DNA of 64,000 nt from Falsochrobactrum tianjinense. Its GTDB lineage: Bacteria > Pseudomonadota > Alphaproteobacteria > Rhizobiales > Rhizobiaceae. The stretch's first letter is position 1. Each line of letters opens with the position of its first letter. This document shows positions 8,090 through 15,999 of this stretch, in pieces. Under the pieces are notes generated by a model. That model saw only the letters and a program-made list of their open reading frames with translations. It made no database searches and was not told the origin of the DNA. The stretch lies in contig NZ_JAHRVA010000001.1 of the NCBI RefSeq assembly GCF_019100495.1, positions 248,001 through 312,000 on the forward strand, in the 5' to 3' direction. A program made the position numbers and the translations under genes.

Positions 8090-9652
8090 TTATTGTTTGG
8101 TCACATCCTTGAGATGCAGCAGGAAGGACGGCTGGAGCTTGAAGCCCTGGACCGCTGCTGTTGTGACTGCATTCTGTTTCCAGTTGGCAACGAAGAGCCA
8201 TGGCGCGTCGTCATGGACGATTGACTGGATTTCGCCGTAGAGCTTGCCGCGCTCTGCCTGATCCGTCGATGTACGCGCCTTGGTTAGCAACTCATCGACC
8301 TTCGGATTGGAGTAATAACCAGAGTTGAAACCGCCCTTGTCTGGAAGCGCCTCAGTGCGCAGCGTGAGATACGGCACCGTGTCGGGATCATTGGTCATCC
8401 AGGCCATTTCGGCCATATCCGCCTTGCCATCGAGACCGGAATTCACACGACCAAGGAAGGTGTTCCACTCATAGGTTTCAATTTTCACCTTGAAACCGAC
8501 CGCCTGAAGATCGGCTTGAATAGCCGCACCCATGTTGATCGGGTCCAGCATCCCCGAACCGCCTTCGGTTACATAGAATGTGAGTTCCGGATTGGTGGCA
8601 CCGGCTTCTTGCAGAAGCGCTTTGGCTTTTTCCGGATCATATGGGTATGGCTCGGTATTATCTTCTACCCAGTTGAACGCGGGCGGCACCGGGCCTGCTG
8701 CGACAGTGGCAGAACCTTGCAGAACATTGTCGACCAAGCCCTGCTTGTTGACTGCATAGTTTGCAGCTTGACGGACTTTCTTGTCTGCGAATGGTCCGCT
8801 TTTCGTGTTGAGAATGCTGAACCAGACATGCGGTCCGGCCTGTTCTACAACAGAGAAATTTGCGTCCTGTTTGAAAGTTTCAAGATTATCCGGCGGCACC
8901 TCGACCATAATGTCGATACCGCCTGCCATCATTTCAGCAACACGCGTGTTCGCATCAGTGATCGGGCGAAAGACGATAGCGTTCAATGTCGGTGCAGTGT
9001 CCCAATAGTCGGCATTGCGTTCCACCACAACACGTTGTCCCGATTGCCATTCGGCAAATTTGAATGGGCCGGTCCCCGATGGATGGCGGCCGAACTCAGC
9101 GCCATATTGCTCGACAGCCGCTGGTGAAACGATGAGACCGGTTGGATAGGCAAGGTTTGAAAGGAATGGCGCAAACGGCTCTTTCAGTTTGAACTCGACG
9201 GTGTTTGCGTCGACGGCATTGACGCTTTCGATGGATTCAAAATTGAAAGACAGAGGGAACGGTCCGGTATTGTAGAAAGGATGATCCTTGTTCAGCATCC
9301 GTTCGAAGTTGAACTTGACCGCTTCGGCGTTGAAATCGGAACCGTCGTGAAACTTCACGCCCTGTCTCAGCTTGAAGGTATAGGTCTTGCCATCATCGGA
9401 AATAGTCCAGCTTTCCGCAAGGGCAGGCTCTATTTCAAGGGTGCCATCCTTATAGCGGACCAGTCCATCATAGATGTTCACGAGGATGCGGAAATCGTTC
9501 GTAGCCGTGACCTTATGCGGATCCAGCGATTGCGGTTCGGCAATCTGCCCGACAATCAGCACATCAGGCGGTGTCTGCGCGCCAGCTTGAAAAGTCGCTG
9601 TGCCCAGAACCAGAATGGCCGTTGTTAAAACGGCGCGAAATAACCTCTTCAT
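8090..9652 (-). CDS. Peptide ABC transporter substrate-binding protein (DppA/OppA family)
   Basis: A 520-residue periplasmic solute-binding protein of the SBP_bac_5 family. A signal peptide is evident (MKRLFRAVLTTAILVLGTATFQAGA). The family signatures follow: 'PQSLDPHKVTATNDFRILVNIYDGLVRY', 'ALAESWTISDDGKTYTFKLRQGVKFHDGSDFNAEAVKFNFERML' (given here only to name the region near residues 77-121) and a C-terminal 'DDAPWLFVANWKQNAV'. First gene of the transporter operon. AAAGGA lies just upstream of ATG 9652. The ligand could be a peptide, an opine-like compound or a sugar derivative; this family has broad specificity. Confidence 0.93.
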   Translation of the reverse strand: MKRLFRAVLTTAILVLGTATFQAGAQTPPDVLIVGQIAEPQSLDPHKVTATNDFRILVNIYDGLVRYKDGTLEIEPALAESWTISDDGKTYTFKLRQGVKFHDGSDFNAEAVKFNFERMLNKDHPFYNTGPFPLSFNFESIESVNAVDANTVEFKLKEPFAPFLSNLAYPTGLIVSPAAVEQYGAEFGRHPSGTGPFKFAEWQSGQRVVVERNADYWDTAPTLNAIVFRPITDANTRVAEMMAGGIDIMVEVPPDNLETFKQDANFSVVEQAGPHVWFSILNTKSGPFADKKVRQAANYAVNKQGLVDNVLQGSATVAAGPVPPAFNWVEDNTEPYPYDPEKAKALLQEAGATNPELTFYVTEGGSGMLDPINMGAAIQADLQAVGFKVKIETYEWNTFLGRVNSGLDGKADMAEMAWMTNDPDTVPYLTLRTEALPDKGGFNSGYYSNPKVDELLTKARTSTDQAERGKLYGEIQSIVHDDAPWLFVANWKQNAVTTAAVQGFKLQPSFLLHLKDVTKQ

Positions 9653-9694
9653 CAGTGGTTCCTTTCGTTTTTGGCCAGATCTGTCAGACTTTAA

Positions 9695-9722
9695 TTTATA
9701 GGGAGAAAATGGCGTATATCAA
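9695..9722 (-). promoter_or_regulatory. Candidate sigma-70 promoter of the peptide-transporter operon
   Basis: On the minus strand, TTGATA (9722-9717) and TATAAA (9700-9695) are separated by 16 bp, about 45 nt before the binding-protein start. The surrounding DNA is AT-rich, including TTATCATAATTAATTT just upstream, which could hold a regulator site. Inferred from consensus match only. Confidence 0.35.
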
Positions 9723-9794
9723 TAAATTATCATAATTAATTTACGTGCAAAGAAAAGGCGGGGTGAACCTGCCTTTTTTTATTTAATGTGAGAA

Positions 9795-9812
9795 TTTCCA
9801 GCAAAAGTGCGT
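9795..9812 (+). repeat. 18-bp dispersed repeat copy 1 in a 506-bp noncoding stretch
   Basis: TTTCCAGCAAAAGTGCGT occurs here and again at 58213-58230 without mismatch. Both copies are intergenic, and both are followed by a G-rich (a/g)gcgg. Similar strings recur in Rhizobiales intergenic DNA (recalled, not searched). The rest of 9653-10158 shows only AT-rich promoter DNA and no recognisable gene. Confidence 0.7.
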
Positions 9813-10158
9813 GGCGGGCACTCGCCGTGTGAACGTGAGCGAAACGAACGGGCCACGCCGTTTGCTTATGCCGCTTTTGGGGCGAGCAGTTGAGTTGGAT
9901 AGTTTGTGTTGCGGGTTCCGGTCCGATACCAAAGCTACCAAACGTTTCATCGCAAATTGCGCGAAATGAATCATGATCTGCCTAGGGAAGGAAACCCTTC
10001 CTGACTATGTGAATGGTATTATTGCAGTTATAAATTTAAGAAACCATAATAAAATCAGCCTGTTGACTGTGTAGAACTTACTATGGAATCTGCAAGCTAG
10101 CTTGGACCAGAAAATCAAGGGAAATAGGCCACTGATTACGTGCGGCGGAGTTTGCTGG

Positions 10159-10830
10159 CTACCCCAAAACTAACCGCGTCTTGCTGCTCTTAGCGACAGC
10201 CTTCATGAACAGTGGTTCCCACGACCGGATATGGCTCTTGAGCAAGGCGGCAAGTTCTTCCTCGCCGCCACTGATCGCCAGCTCGGCGATACGATAATGT
10301 TCCGGTGCCGAAGCACGCTGCCGTTCGAATCCCTCTTCGGAGTCGTCACCATAGAAACGTATACGGTCACGTAGAGAAAACACCGTATCCGTCAAAATAG
10401 CGTTTCCGGCTGCGGCCGTCAGAATATAATGAAACTGACGATCTGCCTTGAGATAGTCACGAAAGTTCCTGTTTTCTACAGCCGCTGCAATCTCGTCAGC
10501 GATGGGTTTGAGTTGCGAGAGGTCCTTGTCCTTCATTCTTGCAACGGTTGTCGCAGCATGAATCTCCAAAACTTCGCGCATGTCGAAAATGTCGCGTGTT
10601 TCGGAAACCGACGGAGCAGTTACACGGAATCCCCGGTTACGGTGAGGCTCGAGCAATCCCAACCTCACAAGTTCCAGGAGTGCCTCACGCACAGGAGTCG
10701 TTGAAGTCCCCAAACTCTCTGCGATGCTTGGGACGGAATACATATTGCCCGGCAATGCATGTCCGGCAATTATCTCGCCACGTATCTGTTGAAACACTTG
10801 TTCCCTCAAATTGGCATCCTGAACCGTCAT
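10159..10830 (-). CDS. GntR-family (FCD) transcriptional regulator
   Basis: A 223-residue regulator. N-terminal winged helix at about residues 8-72 (LREQVFQQIRGEIIAGHALPG, SIAESLGTSTTPVREALLELVRLGLLE, HRNRGFRVTAPS). FCD domain from about residue 78 (DIFDMREVLEIHAATTVARM) with ligand/metal-type residues in DRQFHYILTAAAGN and ALLKSHIRSW. It lies downstream of, and on the same strand as, the Liv-type transporter, separated by 153 bp from the binding-protein gene. It is the natural candidate to bind the paired operator-like sites at 15847-15873 and 15959-15985. Confidence 0.92.
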   Translation of the reverse strand: MTVQDANLREQVFQQIRGEIIAGHALPGNMYSVPSIAESLGTSTTPVREALLELVRLGLLEPHRNRGFRVTAPSVSETRDIFDMREVLEIHAATTVARMKDKDLSQLKPIADEIAAAVENRNFRDYLKADRQFHYILTAAAGNAILTDTVFSLRDRIRFYGDDSEEGFERQRASAPEHYRIAELAISGGEEELAALLKSHIRSWEPLFMKAVAKSSKTRLVLG

Positions 10831-10983
10831 TCGGCGCTAATCCTTTCGCAGGCCTGTTTATGGGCATGCCTAATGTCGCGAAATTTGTCACGCATTATCA
10901 GCCAATTTCCAGGAGTGATACAAGCCGCGTAATTGCCTTTGCAACAGCACAGGAGCGGTCTTGCTGTCACTCCTGTTTGGTCG

Positions 10984-12222
10984 CTACTTCTTCACCAGCG
11001 GGCAAGCGCTCTGATCGAGCGGCAGGAAGATGTCGTCACCTTTGATCGTAGCGACAATCTCTTCGTAATCCCAGGGATATTTCGACTCCGAAGGAGACTT
11101 TACACGCGCGAGATACATGTCGTGCACCATGCGGCCATCTTCTCTGACTTTACCGCCATGTGCAAAAAAGTCGTCAACGGGCAGTTCTCGCATCTTTTGC
11201 GCAACCGCCTTCGCCTCATCGGTACCGGCTGCCTGGACAGCTTTCAGATAATGAGTGACGCTGGAATAGACACCGGCTTGGATACTGGTAGGCATCTTGC
11301 CGCCATGACGTTCGCCAAAGCGTTTGGCAAACGCGCGCGTCTCGTCATTGCGATCCCAGTAGAAACCGTCGATAAAGGAAATGCCCTGCGCCTGCTCAAG
11401 GCCCATAGCGTGAATGTCACTGAGGAACATTACCGGCGCCACGATCATCTGACCGCCCGCAACAATGCCGAATTCATTGGCTTGCTTGACCAGCGTTGAC
11501 AGGTCGCGACCGGAGCCGGCAACAAGGATTGCCTCTGCACCCGATGCCTGAGCCGGAAGCAGAAATGCACTGAAATCCGGCGCATTCAGCGGATGGCGAA
11601 CTGAGCCAGCCACTGTTGCTCCGGCGTCCTCGACCGTCCTCCTAGCAATGGCTTCGAGTGAATGACCGAAGGCAAAGTCGGAGACAATGAAATACCAGTT
11701 CTTCTTGCCCTGCTCGATCAGCGCCTTTACTGGCCCGACGCCGTTCGAATAGTTGTCATAGACCCAGTGAAAACCGGTCGGCGAGCACTTTGCACCTGTT
11801 AGATCCGTTGTGCCGGGCGACGTGAAGATTGCGATGCGGTTCGCCTCACGGGCGATGTCCTGAACGGCGAGCGCGATCGCGCTGTTCGTCAGGTCGACGA
11901 GTGTGTCGACCTTTTCGCTATCGATCCAGCGATGAGCGATGCCGGTTCCCACGTCCGCCTTCTGCTGATGATCGGCGCTGATGAGTTCGACCGGTTTACC
12001 CAGGACCGAATTGCCGAAGTCCTCAATCGCCATTTCTGCAGCGATTACTGAACCATTGCCATTCATGTCGGAATATACACCCGACATGTCGGTTAACACG
12101 CCGATCTTCACCATTCCGTCACTGACCTCCTGCGCATGGACAGGCCACGCAAAGGATACCGCTCCGACAGCGAGCGCGGCAAGAGTAAGGCGAATTCCCC
12201 TGTTTTTATTTATTCTCGTCAT
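10984..12222 (-). CDS. ABC transporter substrate-binding protein, branched-chain amino acid/amide type
   Basis: A 412-residue Peripla_BP_6 (LivJ/K-type) periplasmic receptor. Signal peptide at about 1-30 (LTLAALAVGAVSFAWPVHA|QE). The mature start 'VKIGVLTDMSGVYSDMNGNGSVIAAEMAIEDFG' and 'SFIDGFYWDRNDETRAFAKRF' are family typical (regions near residues 37-70 and 290-312). An AGGAGGT ribosome site lies just upstream of the start. It is encoded after the ATPases and fused permease of the same transporter. The ligand is unknown. This family binds amino acids, amides, urea, aromatic acids and others. Confidence 0.92.
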   Translation of the reverse strand: MTRINKNRGIRLTLAALAVGAVSFAWPVHAQEVSDGMVKIGVLTDMSGVYSDMNGNGSVIAAEMAIEDFGNSVLGKPVELISADHQQKADVGTGIAHRWIDSEKVDTLVDLTNSAIALAVQDIAREANRIAIFTSPGTTDLTGAKCSPTGFHWVYDNYSNGVGPVKALIEQGKKNWYFIVSDFAFGHSLEAIARRTVEDAGATVAGSVRHPLNAPDFSAFLLPAQASGAEAILVAGSGRDLSTLVKQANEFGIVAGGQMIVAPVMFLSDIHAMGLEQAQGISFIDGFYWDRNDETRAFAKRFGERHGGKMPTSIQAGVYSSVTHYLKAVQAAGTDEAKAVAQKMRELPVDDFFAHGGKVREDGRMVHDMYLARVKSPSESKYPWDYEEIVATIKGDDIFLPLDQSACPLVKK

Positions 12223-12273
12223 GCGAGCTACCTCCTGGTTGCAGTGGACGTTTTTAATCGGGTAGTGACGGTT

Positions 12274-14181
12274 TCATGCGCTCTGCGCGGCTTTGCCGGA
12301 GACAAGCGATGGAGCTGTGGTCTTTTTGCGTTCACGCGACGAGAGCCAGGAAATAAGTTCGCCGACGATGCCGCGACGGAAGGCCAAGATGCCAAGCACG
12401 AAAACGCCGCCCTGAATGATCGTGACCCAGGCACCGAACGCCGCGAGATAGTTCTGCATGGCAACCACTATGAAGGCGCCGAGCACAGGACCGTAGAGCG
12501 TGCCGACGCCGCCGAGGAACGTCATGAGGATGACTTCACCCGACATGGTCCAGTGAACATCTGTCAGGCTGGCGATCTGCGTGACGATTACCTTGGTGGA
12601 GCCGGCCAGCCCTGAGAGGGTCGCTGAAATCACGAAAGCAGCCAGCTTGTAACGTTCCGTGGAGAAGCCGAGCGATTGTGCCCGCGGTTCGTGATCGCGG
12701 ATGGCTTTTAGAACTTGTCCGAATGGTGAGCGGATCAAGCCCGACAGGAACAGGAAGCCGCCGAGAAAAACTGCCAGCACAAAGATGTAGAGCGTGGTGG
12801 GATTGCCAAGGTCGAATAGGCCGAATAGTGCACCTCGTGGTACGCTGGTGATGCCATCTTCTCCACCTGTTTGCGGCAATTGCAGCGCAACAAAATAGAT
12901 CGTCTGAGCAAGGGCAAGACTAATCATCGCGAAGTAGACGCCGCTGGAGCGTGTGCAGAGCCAGCCGGAAACAAGACCCAGCAAGGTCGCGCAGCCAGTT
13001 CCGGCAAGTATGGCAAGCTCCGGTGAGAATCCGAGAGTCTTGGCGGTATAGGCAGTGACATATCCTGCGGTGCCGAGGAACATGGCGTGGCCGAAGGAAA
13101 CCAGCTTACCGTAGCCGGCCATCAGGTTGAAGGCGCAGGCAAAGAGGCCATAGGTCATCGCCTTCATCAGGAACGCGGGGTAGACGAAGACCGGCGCGAG
13201 CGCGAGACCGATCGCCATGGCGCCAAACAGGACCCAGCGAGTGAAAGGCGTTTCCCGGGCCAGAGCCGGTAAGGCAACGGACGTCGAGGCACTTTGCGTC
13301 TTTGCGCCGAACAGACCTGTCGGCTTGACGAGAAGAACCAGGGCCATGAGTACGAAGACGACGGTTGTCGATGCTTCCGGGTAAAATGCCTTTGTCAGGC
13401 CTTCGAGAATCCCGGCGGAGAAGCCAGCGATGATCGCACCCTTGATCGATCCAAGGCCACCGATGACGACGACTGCGAAAATGACGATCAGAATGTCTGC
13501 GCCCATTGTCGGGCTGACCTGAAGAATAGGTGCGGCAAGAACGCCTGCGAATGCTGCCAAGGCCGCCCCGCCACCATAAACGAGCATAATCATCAGCGGC
13601 ACGTTGATGCCAAAGGCCTGAACGAGGTTCGGATTTTCGGTTGCCGCGCGCAGGTGGGCACCGAGGCGGGTCTTCTCGATCACGAACCATGTCGCAAAAC
13701 AGACTGCGATGGAGGCAATGACTACCCAGGCGCGATAGTATGGTAGGAACATGAAACCGAGGTTCATTCCGCCGTTCAGTTCAGCCGGAATTGCATAAGG
13801 CAGGCCTGACGCGCCGAACCAGAAGCGGAACATCCCTTGAATGATCAACGCGAGACCAAATGTCAGCAGCATGCCGTAAAGGTGGTCTATGTGACTCACC
13901 CTTCGAAGGATGAACCGCTCGATGATCACGCCAACTATACCCACGATGAGCGGGCAGAGCAGGAGCGCAGGCCAATAGCCGATGCCCAGCGTGTTCAGCA
14001 GAAACCATGCGCCAACTGCTCCCATCATATAGAGGGCGCCATGCGCAAAGTTGGCGATGTTCATCATACCGAAGATGACAGCGAGCCCCAGGCTAAGGGT
14101 CGCATAAAAGGCACCGTTTATGATGCCTAGAAGCAGTTGCCCGAAGAGCAGCGCTGTCGGAATACCAAATATTGTCGTCAT
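12274..14181 (-). CDS. Branched-chain-type ABC permease, LivH-LivM fusion
   Basis: 635 residues containing both membrane subunits in one chain. Residues about 1-300 are LivH-like (NGAFYATLSLGLAVIFGMMNIANFAHGA; 'GGLGSIKGAIIAGFSAGILEGL'). Residues about 310-610 are LivM-like ('GYGKLVSFGHAMFLGTAGYVTAY', 'RSPFGQVLKAIRDHEPRAQSLGF', 'GGVGTLYGPVLGAFIVVAMQNYL'). Together they supply the complete translocation pore. It sits between the LivF gene and the binding-protein gene on the minus strand. Fused LivHM proteins occur in several alphaproteobacterial transporters. Confidence 0.92.
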   Translation of the reverse strand: MTTIFGIPTALLFGQLLLGIINGAFYATLSLGLAVIFGMMNIANFAHGALYMMGAVGAWFLLNTLGIGYWPALLLCPLIVGIVGVIIERFILRRVSHIDHLYGMLLTFGLALIIQGMFRFWFGASGLPYAIPAELNGGMNLGFMFLPYYRAWVVIASIAVCFATWFVIEKTRLGAHLRAATENPNLVQAFGINVPLMIMLVYGGGAALAAFAGVLAAPILQVSPTMGADILIVIFAVVVIGGLGSIKGAIIAGFSAGILEGLTKAFYPEASTTVVFVLMALVLLVKPTGLFGAKTQSASTSVALPALARETPFTRWVLFGAMAIGLALAPVFVYPAFLMKAMTYGLFACAFNLMAGYGKLVSFGHAMFLGTAGYVTAYTAKTLGFSPELAILAGTGCATLLGLVSGWLCTRSSGVYFAMISLALAQTIYFVALQLPQTGGEDGITSVPRGALFGLFDLGNPTTLYIFVLAVFLGGFLFLSGLIRSPFGQVLKAIRDHEPRAQSLGFSTERYKLAAFVISATLSGLAGSTKVIVTQIASLTDVHWTMSGEVILMTFLGGVGTLYGPVLGAFIVVAMQNYLAAFGAWVTIIQGGVFVLGILAFRRGIVGELISWLSSRERKKTTAPSLVSGKAAQSA

Positions 14182-14205
14182 GTCGCTTTCCGTGCGTGCG
14201 AGGGA

Positions 14206-14907
14206 CTAAAGGCCAAGGTAGCTTTGAATGGATGGCAGGCGGCGATCGAAATCGGCCGCAGGCACCTCATCGACAATCAAGCCGGTCTCGACGATGTAGT
14301 TGCGATCTGCCAGCGCGTGCGCAAAACCGACATTCTGCTCGACAAGAAGAATGGTGAAGCCGAGCGCCTTGAGCCTGATGATCGTATTTTCGATCTGTTT
14401 GATGATGATGGGCGCAAGCCCCTCCGTGGGCTCATCAAGCAGCAGGACTTTTGCGCCGGTCCTGAGAATTCGGGCGAGCGCCAGCATCTGCTGTTCGCCG
14501 CCAGAGAGCTTCGTGCCAGGACTGTCCATGCGCTCGCGCAGATTCGGAAACAGGTCGAATATGTCCTCGATTTCGAGGCCATTTGCAGCGACCCTGGGGG
14601 GAAGCATCAGATTCTCGCGCACATCAAGGCTGGCAAAGATGCCCCGTTCTTCCGGGCAGAAAGCGACGCCTTTTCGCGCAATCTCGAAAGTTCGAGCCGC
14701 AATCAACTCCTCGCCCTTATAGAGCACCGACCCCTTACGGGCAGCCAGGAGGCCCATAATCGATCTGAGTGTCGTTGACTTGCCGGCACCGTTGCGGCCA
14801 AGCAGTGCGACGACCTCACCTTCTGCAAGATGGAAATTGATGCCGTGCAGTGCCTTTGATTCGCCATACCAGGCTTCAAGCCTGCTGACCGTTAGGGCAT
14901 TGCTCAT
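14206..14907 (-). CDS. livF: ABC transporter ATP-binding protein, LivF type
   Basis: A 233-residue ATPase of the HAAT family. Walker A GRNGAGKSTTLRSIMG, signature LSGGEQQMLALARIL, Walker B VLLLDEPTEGLAP and the switch region LLVEQNVGFA are present. Its ATG overlaps the LivG stop codon by one base (TGATG), indicating coupled translation. The gene symbol refers to the subunit type; the substrate need not be a branched-chain amino acid. Confidence 0.9.
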   Translation of the reverse strand: MSNALTVSRLEAWYGESKALHGINFHLAEGEVVALLGRNGAGKSTTLRSIMGLLAARKGSVLYKGEELIAARTFEIARKGVAFCPEERGIFASLDVRENLMLPPRVAANGLEIEDIFDLFPNLRERMDSPGTKLSGGEQQMLALARILRTGAKVLLLDEPTEGLAPIIIKQIENTIIRLKALGFTILLVEQNVGFAHALADRNYIVETGLIVDEVPAADFDRRLPSIQSYLGL

Positions 14908-15650
14908 CAGTGTCCTCCTCCTGTATATGCGGCGATGACGTCGGGCCGTGTCGATACTTCCGCGTAAGAGCCTTCGGCGAGAACCTGTCCGCGAACCATG
15001 ACAGTGATTCGATCGGCGAGCCGCGAAACAACTTGCATGTTGTGTTCGACAAGAAGAACCGAGCGTCCTCTCGCTATCTGCTGGATAAGATCGGTAACGC
15101 GATCGATGTCTTCCCGCCCAAGCCCTGCCATCGGTTCATCCAGCAGCAGCACCTCGGGATCTGCCGCGACGGTGGTGGCGAGTTCGAGAACGCGCTTGCG
15201 TCCATAGGACAATCGGGAGGTCGCCATATCAGCTTCCTTCGCGAAGCCGAATTGTTCGAGAATCTCGTTTGTCCGCTCAACCAGCGCCTTGTTGCGGCGG
15301 GCATGACCTAGAAGTCGCCACTGCAACCCGCTGCGGCGCAGAAGCGCCAGCTCGATGTTTTCCCGCACCGTCAGAGCCTGAAAGACCGCCGAGATCTGGA
15401 AGGAACGCACGACACCGCGGCGGGCGATAGCCGCTGGCGTCATCACCGTGACATCGGTTCCTTCATGGAAAATTTGCCCCTTGGTCGGCCGCAGAAACTT
15501 GGTTAGAAGATTGAAGAGTGTCGTCTTGCCTGCGCCGTTGGGGCCAATAACAGCTTGCACTGCGCCCTCTTGCAGCGTGAAATTGACATTTTTAACAGCA
15601 TAAAATCCGCCGAACGCAATACTGATGTTTCGTGCCTCAAGTACAGCCAT
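14907..15650 (-). CDS. livG: ABC transporter ATP-binding protein, LivG type
   Basis: A 247-residue ATPase, the first gene of the minus-strand transporter operon. Walker A GPNGAGKTTLFNLLTKF, LivG-type 'IARRGVVRSFQISAVFQALTVRENI', signature LSYGRKRVLELATTVA (a divergent 'SYG' in place of 'SGG', usual for LivG), Walker B VLLLDEPMAGLG and VEHNMQVV. The start is set at ATG 15650, which has GGGAGGG upstream. The frame continues 25 codons further to 15725, but that extension runs back into the leader and has no ribosome site. Confidence 0.9.
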   Translation of the reverse strand: MAVLEARNISIAFGGFYAVKNVNFTLQEGAVQAVIGPNGAGKTTLFNLLTKFLRPTKGQIFHEGTDVTVMTPAAIARRGVVRSFQISAVFQALTVRENIELALLRRSGLQWRLLGHARRNKALVERTNEILEQFGFAKEADMATSRLSYGRKRVLELATTVAADPEVLLLDEPMAGLGREDIDRVTDLIQQIARGRSVLLVEHNMQVVSRLADRITVMVRGQVLAEGSYAEVSTRPDVIAAYTGGGH

Positions 15651-15846
15651 GATAAAGTCCCTCCCTATTGTGGACCGCTCATACAGGCACGCCTGACGAA
15701 CTCGCTTCATCCGAGGCGACGACAAGAGTGCTCTGCGGATTTGAAGGCAGTCACCCTTATTGACCTACGGAATCCCACGCATGGGTACCGCGCAATCCGT
15801 GCAAAAAATCTCTCGTTCCCCTAGATCGATCTTGAGGTCGATCCTA

Positions 15847-15873
15847 TGTGATGCATCACAGTAATGCGCTACT
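15847..15873. promoter_or_regulatory. Operator-like site 1 over the Liv-operon promoter
   Basis: The site contains the perfect palindrome TGTGATGCATCACA (15847-15860) followed by TAATGCGCTACT (15862-15873). The latter 12-mer recurs exactly in site 2. The site overlaps a candidate minus-strand promoter for livG (TTGACA at 15886-15881, 17-bp spacer, TACTGT at 15863-15858). Binding there would block RNA polymerase. The GntR protein at 10159-10830 is the likely ligand; this is inference. Confidence 0.6.
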
Positions 15874-15958
15874 AATATGCTGTCAAGCCATTCTTGATGT
15901 GCGATCGGCGCTCAAGGAGTTTCACTTGTAGCTTGACATCACGCAGCTTCCACGTTTC

Positions 15959-15985
15959 AGTAGTGCATTACAATAATGCGCTACT
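15959..15985. promoter_or_regulatory. Operator-like site 2 at the start of the molybdopterin fusion gene
   Basis: AGTAGTGCATTA (15959-15970) and TAATGCGCTACT (15974-15985) are inverted repeats with one mismatch around CAA. The right arm is identical to part of site 1, and the two sites align over 27 bp, 112 bp apart. TTGACA at 15933-15938 may be the -35 of a plus-strand promoter. Because the site covers ATG 15976, it supports translation starting downstream at GTG 16000. Confidence 0.6.
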
Positions 15986-15999
15986 TGGATGAGCAAAAC

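Noticed and set aside
9783-9974. 63-codon minus-strand open frame in the gap before the GntR gene
   Set aside because: Contains the dispersed 18-bp repeat, lacks a ribosome site and shows no protein-family pattern.
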